Source: a virus
Virus record (IMG/VR): IMGVR_UViG_3300027821_000008
Location: 1 to 60,898 of that record
Reading direction: 5' to 3' (one strand)
DNA length: 60,898 bases
This document shows positions 16,151 through 23,000 of the stretch, piece by piece. The notes under the pieces were generated by a model. The model was not told the DNA's origin and did not search any database. It saw only the letters and a list, made by a program, of their open reading frames with translations. A program made the translations under genes and the position numbers. Each line of letters starts with the position of its first letter. The stretch's first letter is position 1.

Positions 16151-16788
16151 CAAAGAAAAGGCAAATAGTATTTGATACAGAAACTACAGGACTGTCCCCA
16201 AAATTCGGGCACCGTGTCGTTGATCTTGGCGCGGTTGAATTGATCGATGGAAAAAGGACCGGCAGGACTCTGCAATTCTATCTTAATCCACGTCGCGATT
16301 CCGACCCGAAGGCATTTGAGGTTCATGGATTAACCCGCGAGTTTCTGAGTGATAAGCCCGACTTCTCGCAGATTGCAGATGAGTTCATTCAATTTGTGAG
16401 TGGCGCAGAGGTGATTGCCCACAATGCCAAATTTGACGTGAGCTTTCTGGATGCAGAGCTAGAGAGCTGTCACAAAGAGCCGCTATGGAAACACGTTGAA
16501 AAGATTACAGACACGGTTGCCATGGCCCGCACAATAATTAAAGGGTCAGTCAGTCTTGATGTGCTGTGCGAAAGATATGGAATTGTTGTTGACCGAGAGA
16601 AGCACGGAGCGCTACTGGACAGCGAGATACTTGTTGATGTGCTTGGAAAATTAATTGAAGAGGCCGACAATGGCAAGGTGACGGCGGACGAACCCAAGAT
16701 TGAGTGGACCGCAAAAACGAAGGTTGTTTATGCCACAGATAGTGACAAGGATGAACATCTTAGGATATTGAAGAGCATTAGGGAGTGA
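16147..16788 (+). CDS. dnaQ: DnaQ-type 3'-5' proofreading exonuclease, 213 aa
   Basis: All three exonuclease motifs are present: ExoI FDTETTGLS at 9-17, ExoII IAHNAKFDVSFLD near 94-106, ExoIII KHGALLDSE near 156-164 with the catalytic His. It resembles the epsilon subunit of DNA polymerase III, which edits for DnaE-type polymerases that lack their own exonuclease; the phage DnaE is at 56054-59062. The E. coli-type clamp-binding QTSMAF motif is not seen. It is the last gene of the replication block, before a strong bidirectional terminator. Confidence 0.9.
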   Translation: MTKKRQIVFDTETTGLSPKFGHRVVDLGAVELIDGKRTGRTLQFYLNPRRDSDPKAFEVHGLTREFLSDKPDFSQIADEFIQFVSGAEVIAHNAKFDVSFLDAELESCHKEPLWKHVEKITDTVAMARTIIKGSVSLDVLCERYGIVVDREKHGALLDSEILVDVLGKLIEEADNGKVTADEPKIEWTAKTKVVYATDSDKDEHLRILKSIRE

Positions 16789-16812
16789 GACGAAAGCAGT
16801 AGGCAAAAAAAT

Positions 16813-16841
16813 AGACCCGCCACCGAATGGTGAGCGGGTCT
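16813..16841. terminator. bidirectional terminator between the two gene blocks
   Basis: A twelve-pair hairpin (16813-16824 with 16829-16841, one bulged A, GAAT loop) is flanked by A7 on the left and a T-rich tail on the right. It ends the plus-strand replication block after 16788 and the minus-strand structural and lysis block after 16851. Confidence 0.9.
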
Positions 16842-16850
16842 TTGTGCTTT

Positions 16851-17225
16851 TTACGGCTTGAAATGTGATGATCCAAATGCTCGGACCGCCAGGTACATCG
16901 CCTGAGCCTTCCACTCCTCAACGCCACAAGTAATCAGGGCTTCTTTGAGTATTGAGTCGCAATGCAGGCGATCAAACATTTGTCTTGAGTACAAAAAGTC
17001 ATGCACTGTGCCGGCCCTGTTTCCAAGATCGCCAACAGCATCAAACACTATAGGAATCCTTGGGACGGAGCAGAAATCAGTCTTAAATCCAGCAGGAACA
17101 CTAATTACCATATTTACAATGTCGCTTGAGTAAATCAGCGGAGATTGAAGTTCCCACACTTGAGGCCCTGACCAGCTGTCGTCTTTTACTTCTTTGACAA
17201 CTAGGTCGCTTAGAAATGCCGACAT
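16851..17225 (-). CDS. DUF1353 family protein, 124 aa
   Basis: The family signature VPAGFKTDFCSVPR lies near residues 44-57, with a following VHDFLYS segment near 74-80. DUF1353 proteins are common near phage lysis genes and have no proven role. A good GGAGG site precedes ATG. It is the last gene of the minus-strand block, seven bases from the bidirectional terminator region. Confidence 0.8.
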   Translation of the reverse strand: MSAFLSDLVVKEVKDDSWSGPQVWELQSPLIYSSDIVNMVISVPAGFKTDFCSVPRIPIVFDAVGDLGNRAGTVHDFLYSRQMFDRLHCDSILKEALITCGVEEWKAQAMYLAVRAFGSSHFKP

Positions 17226-17244
17226 ATCGACCTCCAGTTTTTTA

Positions 17245-17694
17245 TTATTGTGCTACCGGGGCGACTGCGCCAGGTATGGTTGCAGGGGCGCCAGATTGGG
17301 CAGCTTGAACCGCGCCAAGCAATGCCATGCCCAAAGTGAACTGAGCCTTAACTTCCGGTGATATAACCGTGGTGGCTGCCAGGATATTCTTCACGAGCGG
17401 CAACAGGGCTGCTGCATCGGCCGGGGTTGCTGTACCGGCTTCGGCTGCCACTTTGGCATACAGGGCGTTTGCCTTGTCCAGATCAGCTTGTTGATCGTGG
17501 GTCAGAAGGTCGCGTTGTGCGGTCAATGCGGTCAGAACAGGGGCGATTGCTGCCAGACCCTTGTTAACCTGAGTCTTGATGTCGGAAGTTTGACCAAGAA
17601 CGGTGTTGGCTGCGGTGTTAAGTGGAGCTACAGCGGCGCATCCGCTAAGGCCAGCGATGGAGGCGATTAGAGCGATTATGAGCAGTTTTTTCAT
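17245..17694 (-). CDS. outer-membrane-type lipoprotein, 149 aa
   Basis: MKKLLIIALIASIAGLSGC is a lipoprotein signal with an LSGC lipobox, Cys at position 19. The mature part is Ala-rich and helical, ending in a Pro-Ala tail. Its place next to small membrane proteins and downstream of the endolysin suggests a lysis (spanin-like) or superinfection-exclusion role; neither is shown by sequence. A terminator lies just upstream at 17727-17747. Confidence 0.75.
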   Translation of the reverse strand: MKKLLIIALIASIAGLSGCAAVAPLNTAANTVLGQTSDIKTQVNKGLAAIAPVLTALTAQRDLLTHDQQADLDKANALYAKVAAEAGTATPADAAALLPLVKNILAATTVISPEVKAQFTLGMALLGAVQAAQSGAPATIPGAVAPVAQ

Positions 17695-17726
17695 GTTGTT
17701 GTGCCTTGGGTATTAGTACAAATAGA

Positions 17727-17747
17727 AAACGCCCCAGAGGGGCGTTT
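17727..17747 (-). terminator. intrinsic terminator
   Basis: A nine-pair stem AACGCCCC/GGGGCGTT with a three-base loop is followed on the minus strand by TTTTC. It separates the membrane-protein gene at 17882-18097 from the lipoprotein gene. On the plus strand the same stem is followed only by TTTAAA. Confidence 0.85.
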
Positions 17748-17765
17748 AAATGCGTTCAAATTGAT

Positions 17766-17881
17766 TTAGAAGCGGGACCGAGCATCCCATCCAATATGGG
17801 GATCAGGATCATTGACTTCCGGGGTGACATCCGGGGCACTTCCCGGGTCTACTTCCGGGGTAGCCACGACATCACCCTCAA
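17766..17881 (-). other. out-of-frame coding extension of the membrane protein
   Basis: Directly after the stop of the gene at 17882-18097 another frame stays open to a stop at 17766. It encodes a Pro/Glu/Asp-rich tail (ATPEVDPGSAPDVTPEV..., ending GWDARSRF). One extra C in the C5 run at the end of the upstream gene, or a -1 slip there, would join the two frames into a protein of about 105 residues. A separate GTG start at 17867 (33 aa) is also possible. Confidence 0.35.
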
Positions 17882-18097
17882 TTACTGGGGGAGTGTATCA
17901 TCCTTTTGTGTGGTGGTGTCGGTGGGGGCCGATGGTGCATTGACGTGTGATATTACGCCAACTGCACCCAAACAAACTAAAATTTCTTTCAGTACGTCAA
18001 CAAATGCAGCCACGGGAGTTAGATTAGCCAGGGCCAATCCAAGCCAGATCAGAACAACAAGTCCTGCCGCCCACATCTTGATGGGTATCGATTTCAT
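17882..18097 (-). CDS. two-span membrane protein, holin candidate, 71 aa
   Basis: Hydrophobic segments at about 8-26 and 33-52 are followed by a Ser/Thr/Asp-rich tail. Size, topology and position in the lysis region fit a holin, but the XhlA-like gene at 20155 is an alternative. The start overlaps the end of the GIY-YIG gene by four bases. The C-terminus may be extended by frameshift (see 17766-17881). Confidence 0.5.
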   Translation of the reverse strand: MKSIPIKMWAAGLVVLIWLGLALANLTPVAAFVDVLKEILVCLGAVGVISHVNAPSAPTDTTTQKDDTLPQ

Positions 18098-18615
18098 TCA
18101 ATTTCTCCTGATGAGTTAGGTTGGGTTTGTGTATCTACGAAATACCATTTAAATCCGCCTGCTGATTTGCGTTTACCGTTGCAGCACATGTGTATGCCGT
18201 TACGATTAACCCCGGTGTCTTGGGACGCCTGGTAAATTGAGTTAAAAATAATCTCTGAGCCAACATATGTAACTCTAATTGCCCTGGTTCCGCACGGGTG
18301 CGTCCTGTGCGACCCAATTCCGCTAAAAAAGCCTTTGTAGTTGCTTGGGTTTTTTGAAATATTAACTAACTGAGATTGATTTTCAACAATAACCCTTCTT
18401 TCTAGATCAAGTGCGTGTGATTTTTTATCAAATGAATCAAGCATTCTAACCGTATAGCCATGCGATGCCATCTGCCACCACTCATTGCTGCGCTCTTTTT
18501 CTGAGCAAATGCGAGATGAATTGCCCATGCCCACATAGAACAATACGCCATCTAACGTGTAATGCCCATACACGTAGTATTTGCCTGGAATGATCAGAAT
18601 GCCGTCACTCACCAT
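18094..18615 (-). CDS. GIY-YIG homing endonuclease, 173 aa
   Basis: The core IIPGKYYVYGHYTLDGVLFYVGMGN lies near residues 8-32, with the downstream Arg and Glu. It is paralogous over the catalytic domain to 9059-9733 but lacks NUMOD3 repeats. Instead it ends in the CCNGKRKSAGGFKWYFVD module shared with the HNH gene at 15205-15690. ATG 18615 overlaps the upstream gene by 11 bases; GTG 18612 is an alternative. The 3' end carries GGGTTTG at 18123. Confidence 0.85.
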   Translation of the reverse strand: MVSDGILIIPGKYYVYGHYTLDGVLFYVGMGNSSRICSEKERSNEWWQMASHGYTVRMLDSFDKKSHALDLERRVIVENQSQLVNISKNPSNYKGFFSGIGSHRTHPCGTRAIRVTYVGSEIIFNSIYQASQDTGVNRNGIHMCCNGKRKSAGGFKWYFVDTQTQPNSSGEIE

Positions 18616-18775
18616 ATATCCTTTTGCGGGCCTTCTCGGCTACAGCCAATGCTTTCTTCCATGCGGCGGCGTCGTTAAGCTCCCACGCTGCATCAAGATA
18701 CATCTCAATGTCACGCTCGGTAACGAGGTACTTCCAGCCCTCAAATAATGTCTGATCAGTCGCCGCATTCATCAT
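18605..18775 (-). CDS. hypothetical protein, 56 aa
   Basis: Overlaps the preceding gene (18756-18932) by 20 bases and the GIY-YIG gene by 11. The product (MMNAATDQTLFEGWKYLVTERD... EKARKRIYGE) is one or two helices with a basic end. No family recognised; the interlocking overlaps argue that it is translated. Confidence 0.45.
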   Translation of the reverse strand: MMNAATDQTLFEGWKYLVTERDIEMYLDAAWELNDAAAWKKALAVAEKARKRIYGE

Positions 18776-18932
18776 CGAATATATCCCTCACCCTTCCACG
18801 TATCCCATGCATTGCCATTTCCATAGCAACGGATCGGTAATACAGCATTGGGAATTCTTTGCACATCCCAATATAATGCCCGTGCTCGTCATCCCTTACT
18901 ACGGAAAAAGTATATAGGCTCAAATCAATCAT
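18756..18932 (-). CDS. small protein with HicB-like core, 58 aa
   Basis: An AGGAGGAAG ribosome site lies just before ATG 18932. The segment FSVVRDDEHGHYIGMCKEFPML followed by a helix resembles a HicB-type strand-strand-helix core, somewhat like the gene at 14967-15224. There is no toxin partner. Function unknown. Confidence 0.45.
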   Translation of the reverse strand: MIDLSLYTFSVVRDDEHGHYIGMCKEFPMLYYRSVAMEMAMHGIRGRVRDIFDDECGD

Positions 18933-19041
18933 ACTTCCTCCTAAAATTGGTGTCAGTTTTTTGGTTGTGCGGAAACTAACTAAAACCGCACCGGCTCATG
19001 TTGTTGAGGCCAAGGAGCCGGAAGAACTCAGCCGTGATTCA
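18933..19041 (-). other. structured intergenic stretch with two adjacent hairpins
   Basis: GTGCGG (18967-18972) pairs with CCGCAC (18986-18991), and CCGGCTC (18991-18997) pairs with GAGCCGG (19015-19021). The two inverted repeats share a base. Neither has a T tract, so they are not plain terminators; an RNA-stability or processing element between FmdB and the next gene is possible. Confidence 0.4.
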
Positions 19042-19266
19042 TTATGAGTCAGGATTCTTTTTCCACTTTGATTGTGGCGTCCCTGCATTCTTATGGTCAG
19101 TCACATACCAGCCATTGCCTTTTAGCGCAAACCCACTGGATGTTAATTGTTTCTGAAGCTCTGGCTTGGCGCATGTGGGGCAGATTACCAGCGCATCTTC
19201 TGACATTTTCTGCAACTTTTCAATCACATCACCGCAAGCTGCGCACTTGTAGACATAGATGGGCAT
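19042..19266 (-). CDS. FmdB-type zinc-ribbon protein, 74 aa
   Basis: It starts MPIYVYKCAACGDVIE and has a second knuckle CPTCAKPE: CxxC at 8-11 and CPTC near 29-32, the zinc-ribbon of FmdB regulatory proteins. A typical C-terminus (GWYVTDHK) follows. Family members are short and of uncertain role, often transcription-related. It follows the tRNA-Trp gene in the minus-strand direction. Confidence 0.75.
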   Translation of the reverse strand: MPIYVYKCAACGDVIEKLQKMSEDALVICPTCAKPELQKQLTSSGFALKGNGWYVTDHKNAGTPQSKWKKNPDS

Positions 19267-19285
19267 AATTGCATCCTAAAAGTAT

Positions 19286-19362
19286 TGGCGGTCACCTACG
19301 GCATCGAACCGCAATCCTGACAGCTTTGGAGGCTGGCGCTTTTCCGATTAAGCTAAATGACC
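19286..19362 (-). tRNA. tRNA-Trp (anticodon CCA)
   Basis: The minus-strand sequence folds into a full cloverleaf. The acceptor stem GGTCATT/GGTGACC is followed by G73 and an encoded CCA. The D stem is GCTT/AAGC, the anticodon loop is CTCCAAA with CCA at 34-36, and the T arm is TGCGG-TTCGATG-CCGTA. The top anticodon-stem pair is mismatched (C-T). G73 and the CCA anticodon are tryptophan identity elements. It has its own near-consensus promoter at 19372-19400. Confidence 0.85.
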
Positions 19363-19371
19363 TATGAGGCG

Positions 19372-19400
19372 ATTATGCCATAACAAAATGCTCGTGTCAA
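19372..19400 (-). promoter_or_regulatory. promoter of the tRNA-Trp gene
   Basis: On the minus strand TTGACA (19400-19395), 17 bases, CATAAT (19377-19372), ten bases before the tRNA 5' end. It may also feed FmdB and the lysis genes. Confidence 0.65.
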
Positions 19401-19413
19401 GCGATTTGTTGCA

Positions 19414-19890
19414 TTATAGTGAGTCGAATTGCTGGAAGTTGTTACTGCGAATGATTGCCATTAGGAGATCGGCGTAGCCAGGATTCGTGCTATAACCTGC
19501 CGCTTGGATGGCTGCCGCGAATTGGGCCGCATCGCCCTTGACTGCAAGAGCCTTGGCGTAGCGCGGATTGACGACGAAGAAATTGGCGTGATCAGCAAGC
19601 GAGGCAGCATACGAATCATAGCATCTCCAGTTGGCGTCCACCGTAACAATGTGACCATTCACGTACTCTTTGGTTGGCATTGCAAGAATCTTGCCGGTCC
19701 ATGACGACGTAGCCTTGATTCCGAACACGTTCTTAGCCTGTATTGCCAATTGACTTGTGAGCCATGAGCTTTCAACGGCTGCCTGGGCCAGGGTAATTGA
19801 TGCCTTGATTCCGCTGTCATGCATTGACTGGATTGCACCATCCTTCAGCGCATTCATGAAATTAAGTTTCTTTGTGTCGACGATTGACAT
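19414..19890 (-). CDS. endolysin, GH73-type glucosaminidase, 158 aa
   Basis: Residues about 22-60 read DSGIKASITLAQAAVESSWLTSQLAIQAKNVFGIKA, the FlgJ/LytD-type glucosaminidase core with catalytic Glu in AVESSW. The tail segment with SYAASLADHANFF and GYSTNPGYA is typical of the family. No signal peptide, so release would need a holin. A GGGG site precedes ATG 19890. It cleaves peptidoglycan glycan strands at lysis. Confidence 0.85.
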   Translation of the reverse strand: MSIVDTKKLNFMNALKDGAIQSMHDSGIKASITLAQAAVESSWLTSQLAIQAKNVFGIKATSSWTGKILAMPTKEYVNGHIVTVDANWRCYDSYAASLADHANFFVVNPRYAKALAVKGDAAQFAAAIQAAGYSTNPGYADLLMAIIRSNNFQQFDSL

Positions 19891-19941
19891 ATATTCCCCA
19901 GATATGATACGATTGACAGATGACTAAACAAGGAGCCACAA

Positions 19942-20154
19942 ATGAGCACAGTAATTGCAGTTAATGTTGCAGGCGAGCCACAAAAGCGCACAAAAATTAG
20001 CTTCGAGCACCCGCTATCCAAATCGGAAGTTGCGGAGATTCTTGGCGTTCTTGCTAAAAACTATGGATCGGATCAGGCAATTGCAACAGTATCAATTGAT
20101 GACGGCACGAGCCACTCAACAAAATACTATGGGCTAAATGGAGCTTCCAGGTAA
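19942..20154 (+). CDS. hypothetical protein on the opposite strand, 70 aa
   Basis: A good AGGAG site lies before ATG 19942. The product has a plausible beta-alpha-beta pattern (IAVNVAGEPQKRTKISF..., ATVSIDDGTSHSTKYYGL). It is the only credible plus-strand gene between 16.8 and 53.8 kb, lying head-to-head with the endolysin and tail-to-tail with the XhlA-like gene. No consensus promoter is visible, so expression timing is unknown. Confidence 0.55.
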   Translation: MSTVIAVNVAGEPQKRTKISFEHPLSKSEVAEILGVLAKNYGSDQAIATVSIDDGTSHSTKYYGLNGASR

Positions 20155-20439
20155 TTATTTGTGCGAGAAGTAGCCGATTACGAAGTGATTGATTGCTATG
20201 GCAACACCAACCACTGGGGCTATGTATTTTACGATGACGTTGATTGTCTTCGCCATTACGTGCAATGTCTGTACCCCAACCTTATACTGATCAACAATTA
20301 ACTCGATCTCGGTAAAGTTTTTCTCGATTTTCTCAAGCACAATCATCTGATGAGCAGCCCTGTCCTCAAGCGACTTGATTCGCTCATCTCTTTCTTGCGA
20401 CCGCGTTGTGCGGCGTTGCTTATTTTCTTGGGTTGACAT
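20155..20439 (-). CDS. XhlA-like lysis-associated membrane protein, 94 aa
   Basis: A charged coiled-coil-type N-terminal two thirds (RSQERDERIKSLEDRAAHQ...) is followed by one hydrophobic segment at about 68-90 and a short tail. This is the plan of XhlA-type hemolysin/holin-accessory proteins. It lies between the tail fibre and the endolysin, the usual place of a holin. The assignment is by layout, not by a diagnostic motif. Confidence 0.5.
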   Translation of the reverse strand: MSTQENKQRRTTRSQERDERIKSLEDRAAHQMIVLEKIEKNFTEIELIVDQYKVGVQTLHVMAKTINVIVKYIAPVVGVAIAINHFVIGYFSHK

Positions 20440-20494
20440 GGTGGGTGAGTGGGTTTGGTGGCGCGCATTTCTGCGCGCCGTAACTCATTGATTA

Positions 20495-22615
20495 TCAGGT
20501 ATATTCAGTGATCGTGTTAAGCGACATGGTACCGGCTGTGACCTGGATATAGTATGCGCCGCCTGGCATAACTGGGAATGTCGGGTAGAATGTCATGCCA
20601 GCCGCAACAGTGATGCGGCTTGCAACCGCTACGTATCCAGACGTGGTGTTGCCTGTAGACAAAAATACAGAGAATGTTGTGTTGGCTGCCGCAGCGCTCA
20701 TTTCAATCTGAACAATTATTGGCGCGCCAGTCGTGTTATAGTACCACGTATTTACGGCCCTCGATCCTGTCACTGTATTTGGATTTGCTCCAGCCATACC
20801 CACCACAGCGAGATTGCTTGCCCCAAACCCAGCACTAGAAACGCTTGTTGGGGAGTCAAATGTTCCTGCTGTTGTTTGAGTAACTGCAATCGCGCCAACA
20901 ACGGCAACCGGAGTGTTTGCTGCACTCGATGACCCGTAAATTGAGTTATTGCTGTTAGATGATCCAGAGACGGCCGTGACAGTCTGTGTGTTTATTTCTG
21001 CAACACCGGTAAGCGAATTCATTACGCAAAGAATTGGCGAGCCAGCATTATACGCCACCAAAACCGATATATTTGAAGTTCTGCCCGATCCGGACTGCAT
21101 CCCAAGCGTTGCTCCAGATGGAACAGTTATGGTTAGATTGCTTGGAATATAAACAGGAACAATTGCGCCAGACGTCTGCGTTGCGCTTCTGAAATTGATC
21201 GTGCATCCTGCCAATAAAGTTACAACAAGCGATCCAGAGGATGCAACTGCTGTAATTTGCGCGCCAGAATATCCAGCAAACGATGGAGAGTTAATCGCAG
21301 ACTGACTTGAGTTCTGCAAAATAAATGCAGCATAATTCGACGAGTACACGGCAGAACACATTGAGTTTGCGGATATCATACCGGCAGCCAATGCCTGGCC
21401 GTTTTCCTGAATAATGTTTGTTGCCGTCAATCCATTTACAGAAAGTGTTGCTGCGCCAGTATTGGCATTTGCTGCCCTGAAATTAACTGTAATTCCATCG
21501 GTGTATGCAGTAATTGCCGGGGCAAGCGTAGCGGTTATTGCATTTGCCGTGCCTGCTGCAACAACGTAGTTTGCCGCTCCGCGCTGAATTTGACCGACGG
21601 TTGCCACGTGAGACGACTGCGTGCCGTCTGTGGTCTGAACCCTGCCGCCAAATGCAAGCAAAAGCACGACTTTGTCAATGGATTGAACATATTGAAGTAT
21701 ACAAAAGCAACCGGCGGTGATGCTGCCGGCCTTGAGCGCAAGCGTGTCTGATCCAACAAGTGCCTTTGCGCCGAGGCCGGCCATATTGATGGTTGATGCG
21801 CCAGTATTGGCGTTGGTGGCAATCATGTTGTAGCGAGCGCCATCCACGTATGCAGTTGGCGCGATTGCCTGCGTAAATACATACGCGTTAGCAGTGCCGG
21901 TATCAGTTGCAAAGCCGCCACCCAAAGACTGAACTTGGCCGAATGTAACAGCCTGTGTCTGTGACGTTGCCGCAGCAATATTCAGCGGTCCGCCGGCACA
22001 ATTCACAACGATAAACTTATTGATTGATGCTGCGTAAATAGCCTCAACGTAACCATTGACCGCGATAATTTGACCTGCAACAGATGGCGTTGATAGGTCA
22101 TTGCCAACCAGTGGCGTGGCCGCAGTTGTGCCAACAGTCAATGTTGGCGATGCAGCGCTGGTGTGCGCAGCCTTAAAGAATACGCGGAAACCATCCAGAA
22201 GGGACGTGATCTGTGGGAGCGGGTTAATTACGTATGAGGCTCCGCTTGCGCCGGTATCCAAGGCGTAATTCAATTGACCCTGTTGCGCTGCCGGAGTCTG
22301 AATGAGCGAGTTAAGATACCCTGCGGTTGCAGCGTTAAACGCATTATCTCCGACAAGCCATGCGACTGCTGTTGTGCCTTCTTGGCCGCGAATAATTGTT
22401 ATAACATCTCCAGCGACTGCCGTTACCTGAACTTGCTCAACGACAAGCCCGGTAGCCGCGTCTGTAAGCGTTAGCGGAAACATGTATCCTGATGGAATTG
22501 CAGGGATTGCCGCACCGGTGCCAGCGCTGATGGTGGCAGTGGTAGCCACTGCGCTTAGCGGGGCAGCCAGCTTGGTTGTATAACGGTTGTTATATAGTGC
22601 GATTAGTGCGGCCAT
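20495..22615 (-). CDS. tail fibre protein 1, 706 aa
   Basis: The N-terminal ~110 residues (TTKLAAPLSAVATTATISAG..., GDVITIIRGQEGTTAVAWLVGD) match those of fibre 2 (23001-24593) and would attach to the baseplate. The middle has repeated modules of the form NYVVAAGTANAITATLAPA...G...F.AANTNTGA, low in charge and rich in Ala, Thr and Gly. The end likely holds the receptor-binding part. It is the last structural gene, just before lysis genes. Confidence 0.8.
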   Translation of the reverse strand: MAALIALYNNRYTTKLAAPLSAVATTATISAGTGAAIPAIPSGYMFPLTLTDAATGLVVEQVQVTAVAGDVITIIRGQEGTTAVAWLVGDNAFNAATAGYLNSLIQTPAAQQGQLNYALDTGASGASYVINPLPQITSLLDGFRVFFKAAHTSAASPTLTVGTTAATPLVGNDLSTPSVAGQIIAVNGYVEAIYAASINKFIVVNCAGGPLNIAAATSQTQAVTFGQVQSLGGGFATDTGTANAYVFTQAIAPTAYVDGARYNMIATNANTGASTINMAGLGAKALVGSDTLALKAGSITAGCFCILQYVQSIDKVVLLLAFGGRVQTTDGTQSSHVATVGQIQRGAANYVVAAGTANAITATLAPAITAYTDGITVNFRAANANTGAATLSVNGLTATNIIQENGQALAAGMISANSMCSAVYSSNYAAFILQNSSQSAINSPSFAGYSGAQITAVASSGSLVVTLLAGCTINFRSATQTSGAIVPVYIPSNLTITVPSGATLGMQSGSGRTSNISVLVAYNAGSPILCVMNSLTGVAEINTQTVTAVSGSSNSNNSIYGSSSAANTPVAVVGAIAVTQTTAGTFDSPTSVSSAGFGASNLAVVGMAGANPNTVTGSRAVNTWYYNTTGAPIIVQIEMSAAAANTTFSVFLSTGNTTSGYVAVASRITVAAGMTFYPTFPVMPGGAYYIQVTAGTMSLNTITEYT

Positions 22616-22629
22616 GTTGTTTTCCTAAA

Positions 22630-22983
22630 TTAACTTTTGACTGGCTTTGCCGGGAGGGCAAGCGCATCTGTCCATACCATGGTATTTACAATAACTCTAA
22701 GGGCAGCCCTGTATTCTTTGATTGCAGGATCAAGTGCAGCGCCATCTTCCATGGCTTTGACAACGTGAAAGTCGGTGTCAGACAGGGCCAGCCTGGCTTT
22801 TGCTATAAGATCAGCGAGCCTAAGCTCTGATGGCACAGGCGGATTCTGATGTGCGGCAACCTCTTCATCAGTCATCTCCACTACGCCATCAGGCAAAAAC
22901 CTCTTCCCGCCATCGTCGATTTGCTTTTGGCTTAGCGCATATACATTGCCACCAACACCTTTAAAGTGAATCATAGTTTCCAT
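22630..22983 (-). CDS. tail fibre assembly chaperone-like protein, 117 aa
   Basis: It starts METMIHFKGVGGNVYALS and contains VVEMTDEEVAAHQNPP near residues 33-48, a pattern common in tail-assembly-chaperone or fibre-assembly proteins. It sits between the two fibre genes. A GAGG ribosome site precedes ATG 22983. Probable role: folding of the fibre tips. Confidence 0.6.
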   Translation of the reverse strand: METMIHFKGVGGNVYALSQKQIDDGGKRFLPDGVVEMTDEEVAAHQNPPVPSELRLADLIAKARLALSDTDFHVVKAMEDGAALDPAIKEYRAALRVIVNTMVWTDALALPAKPVKS

Positions 22984-23000
22984 TTTTTACCTCAAAAAAG

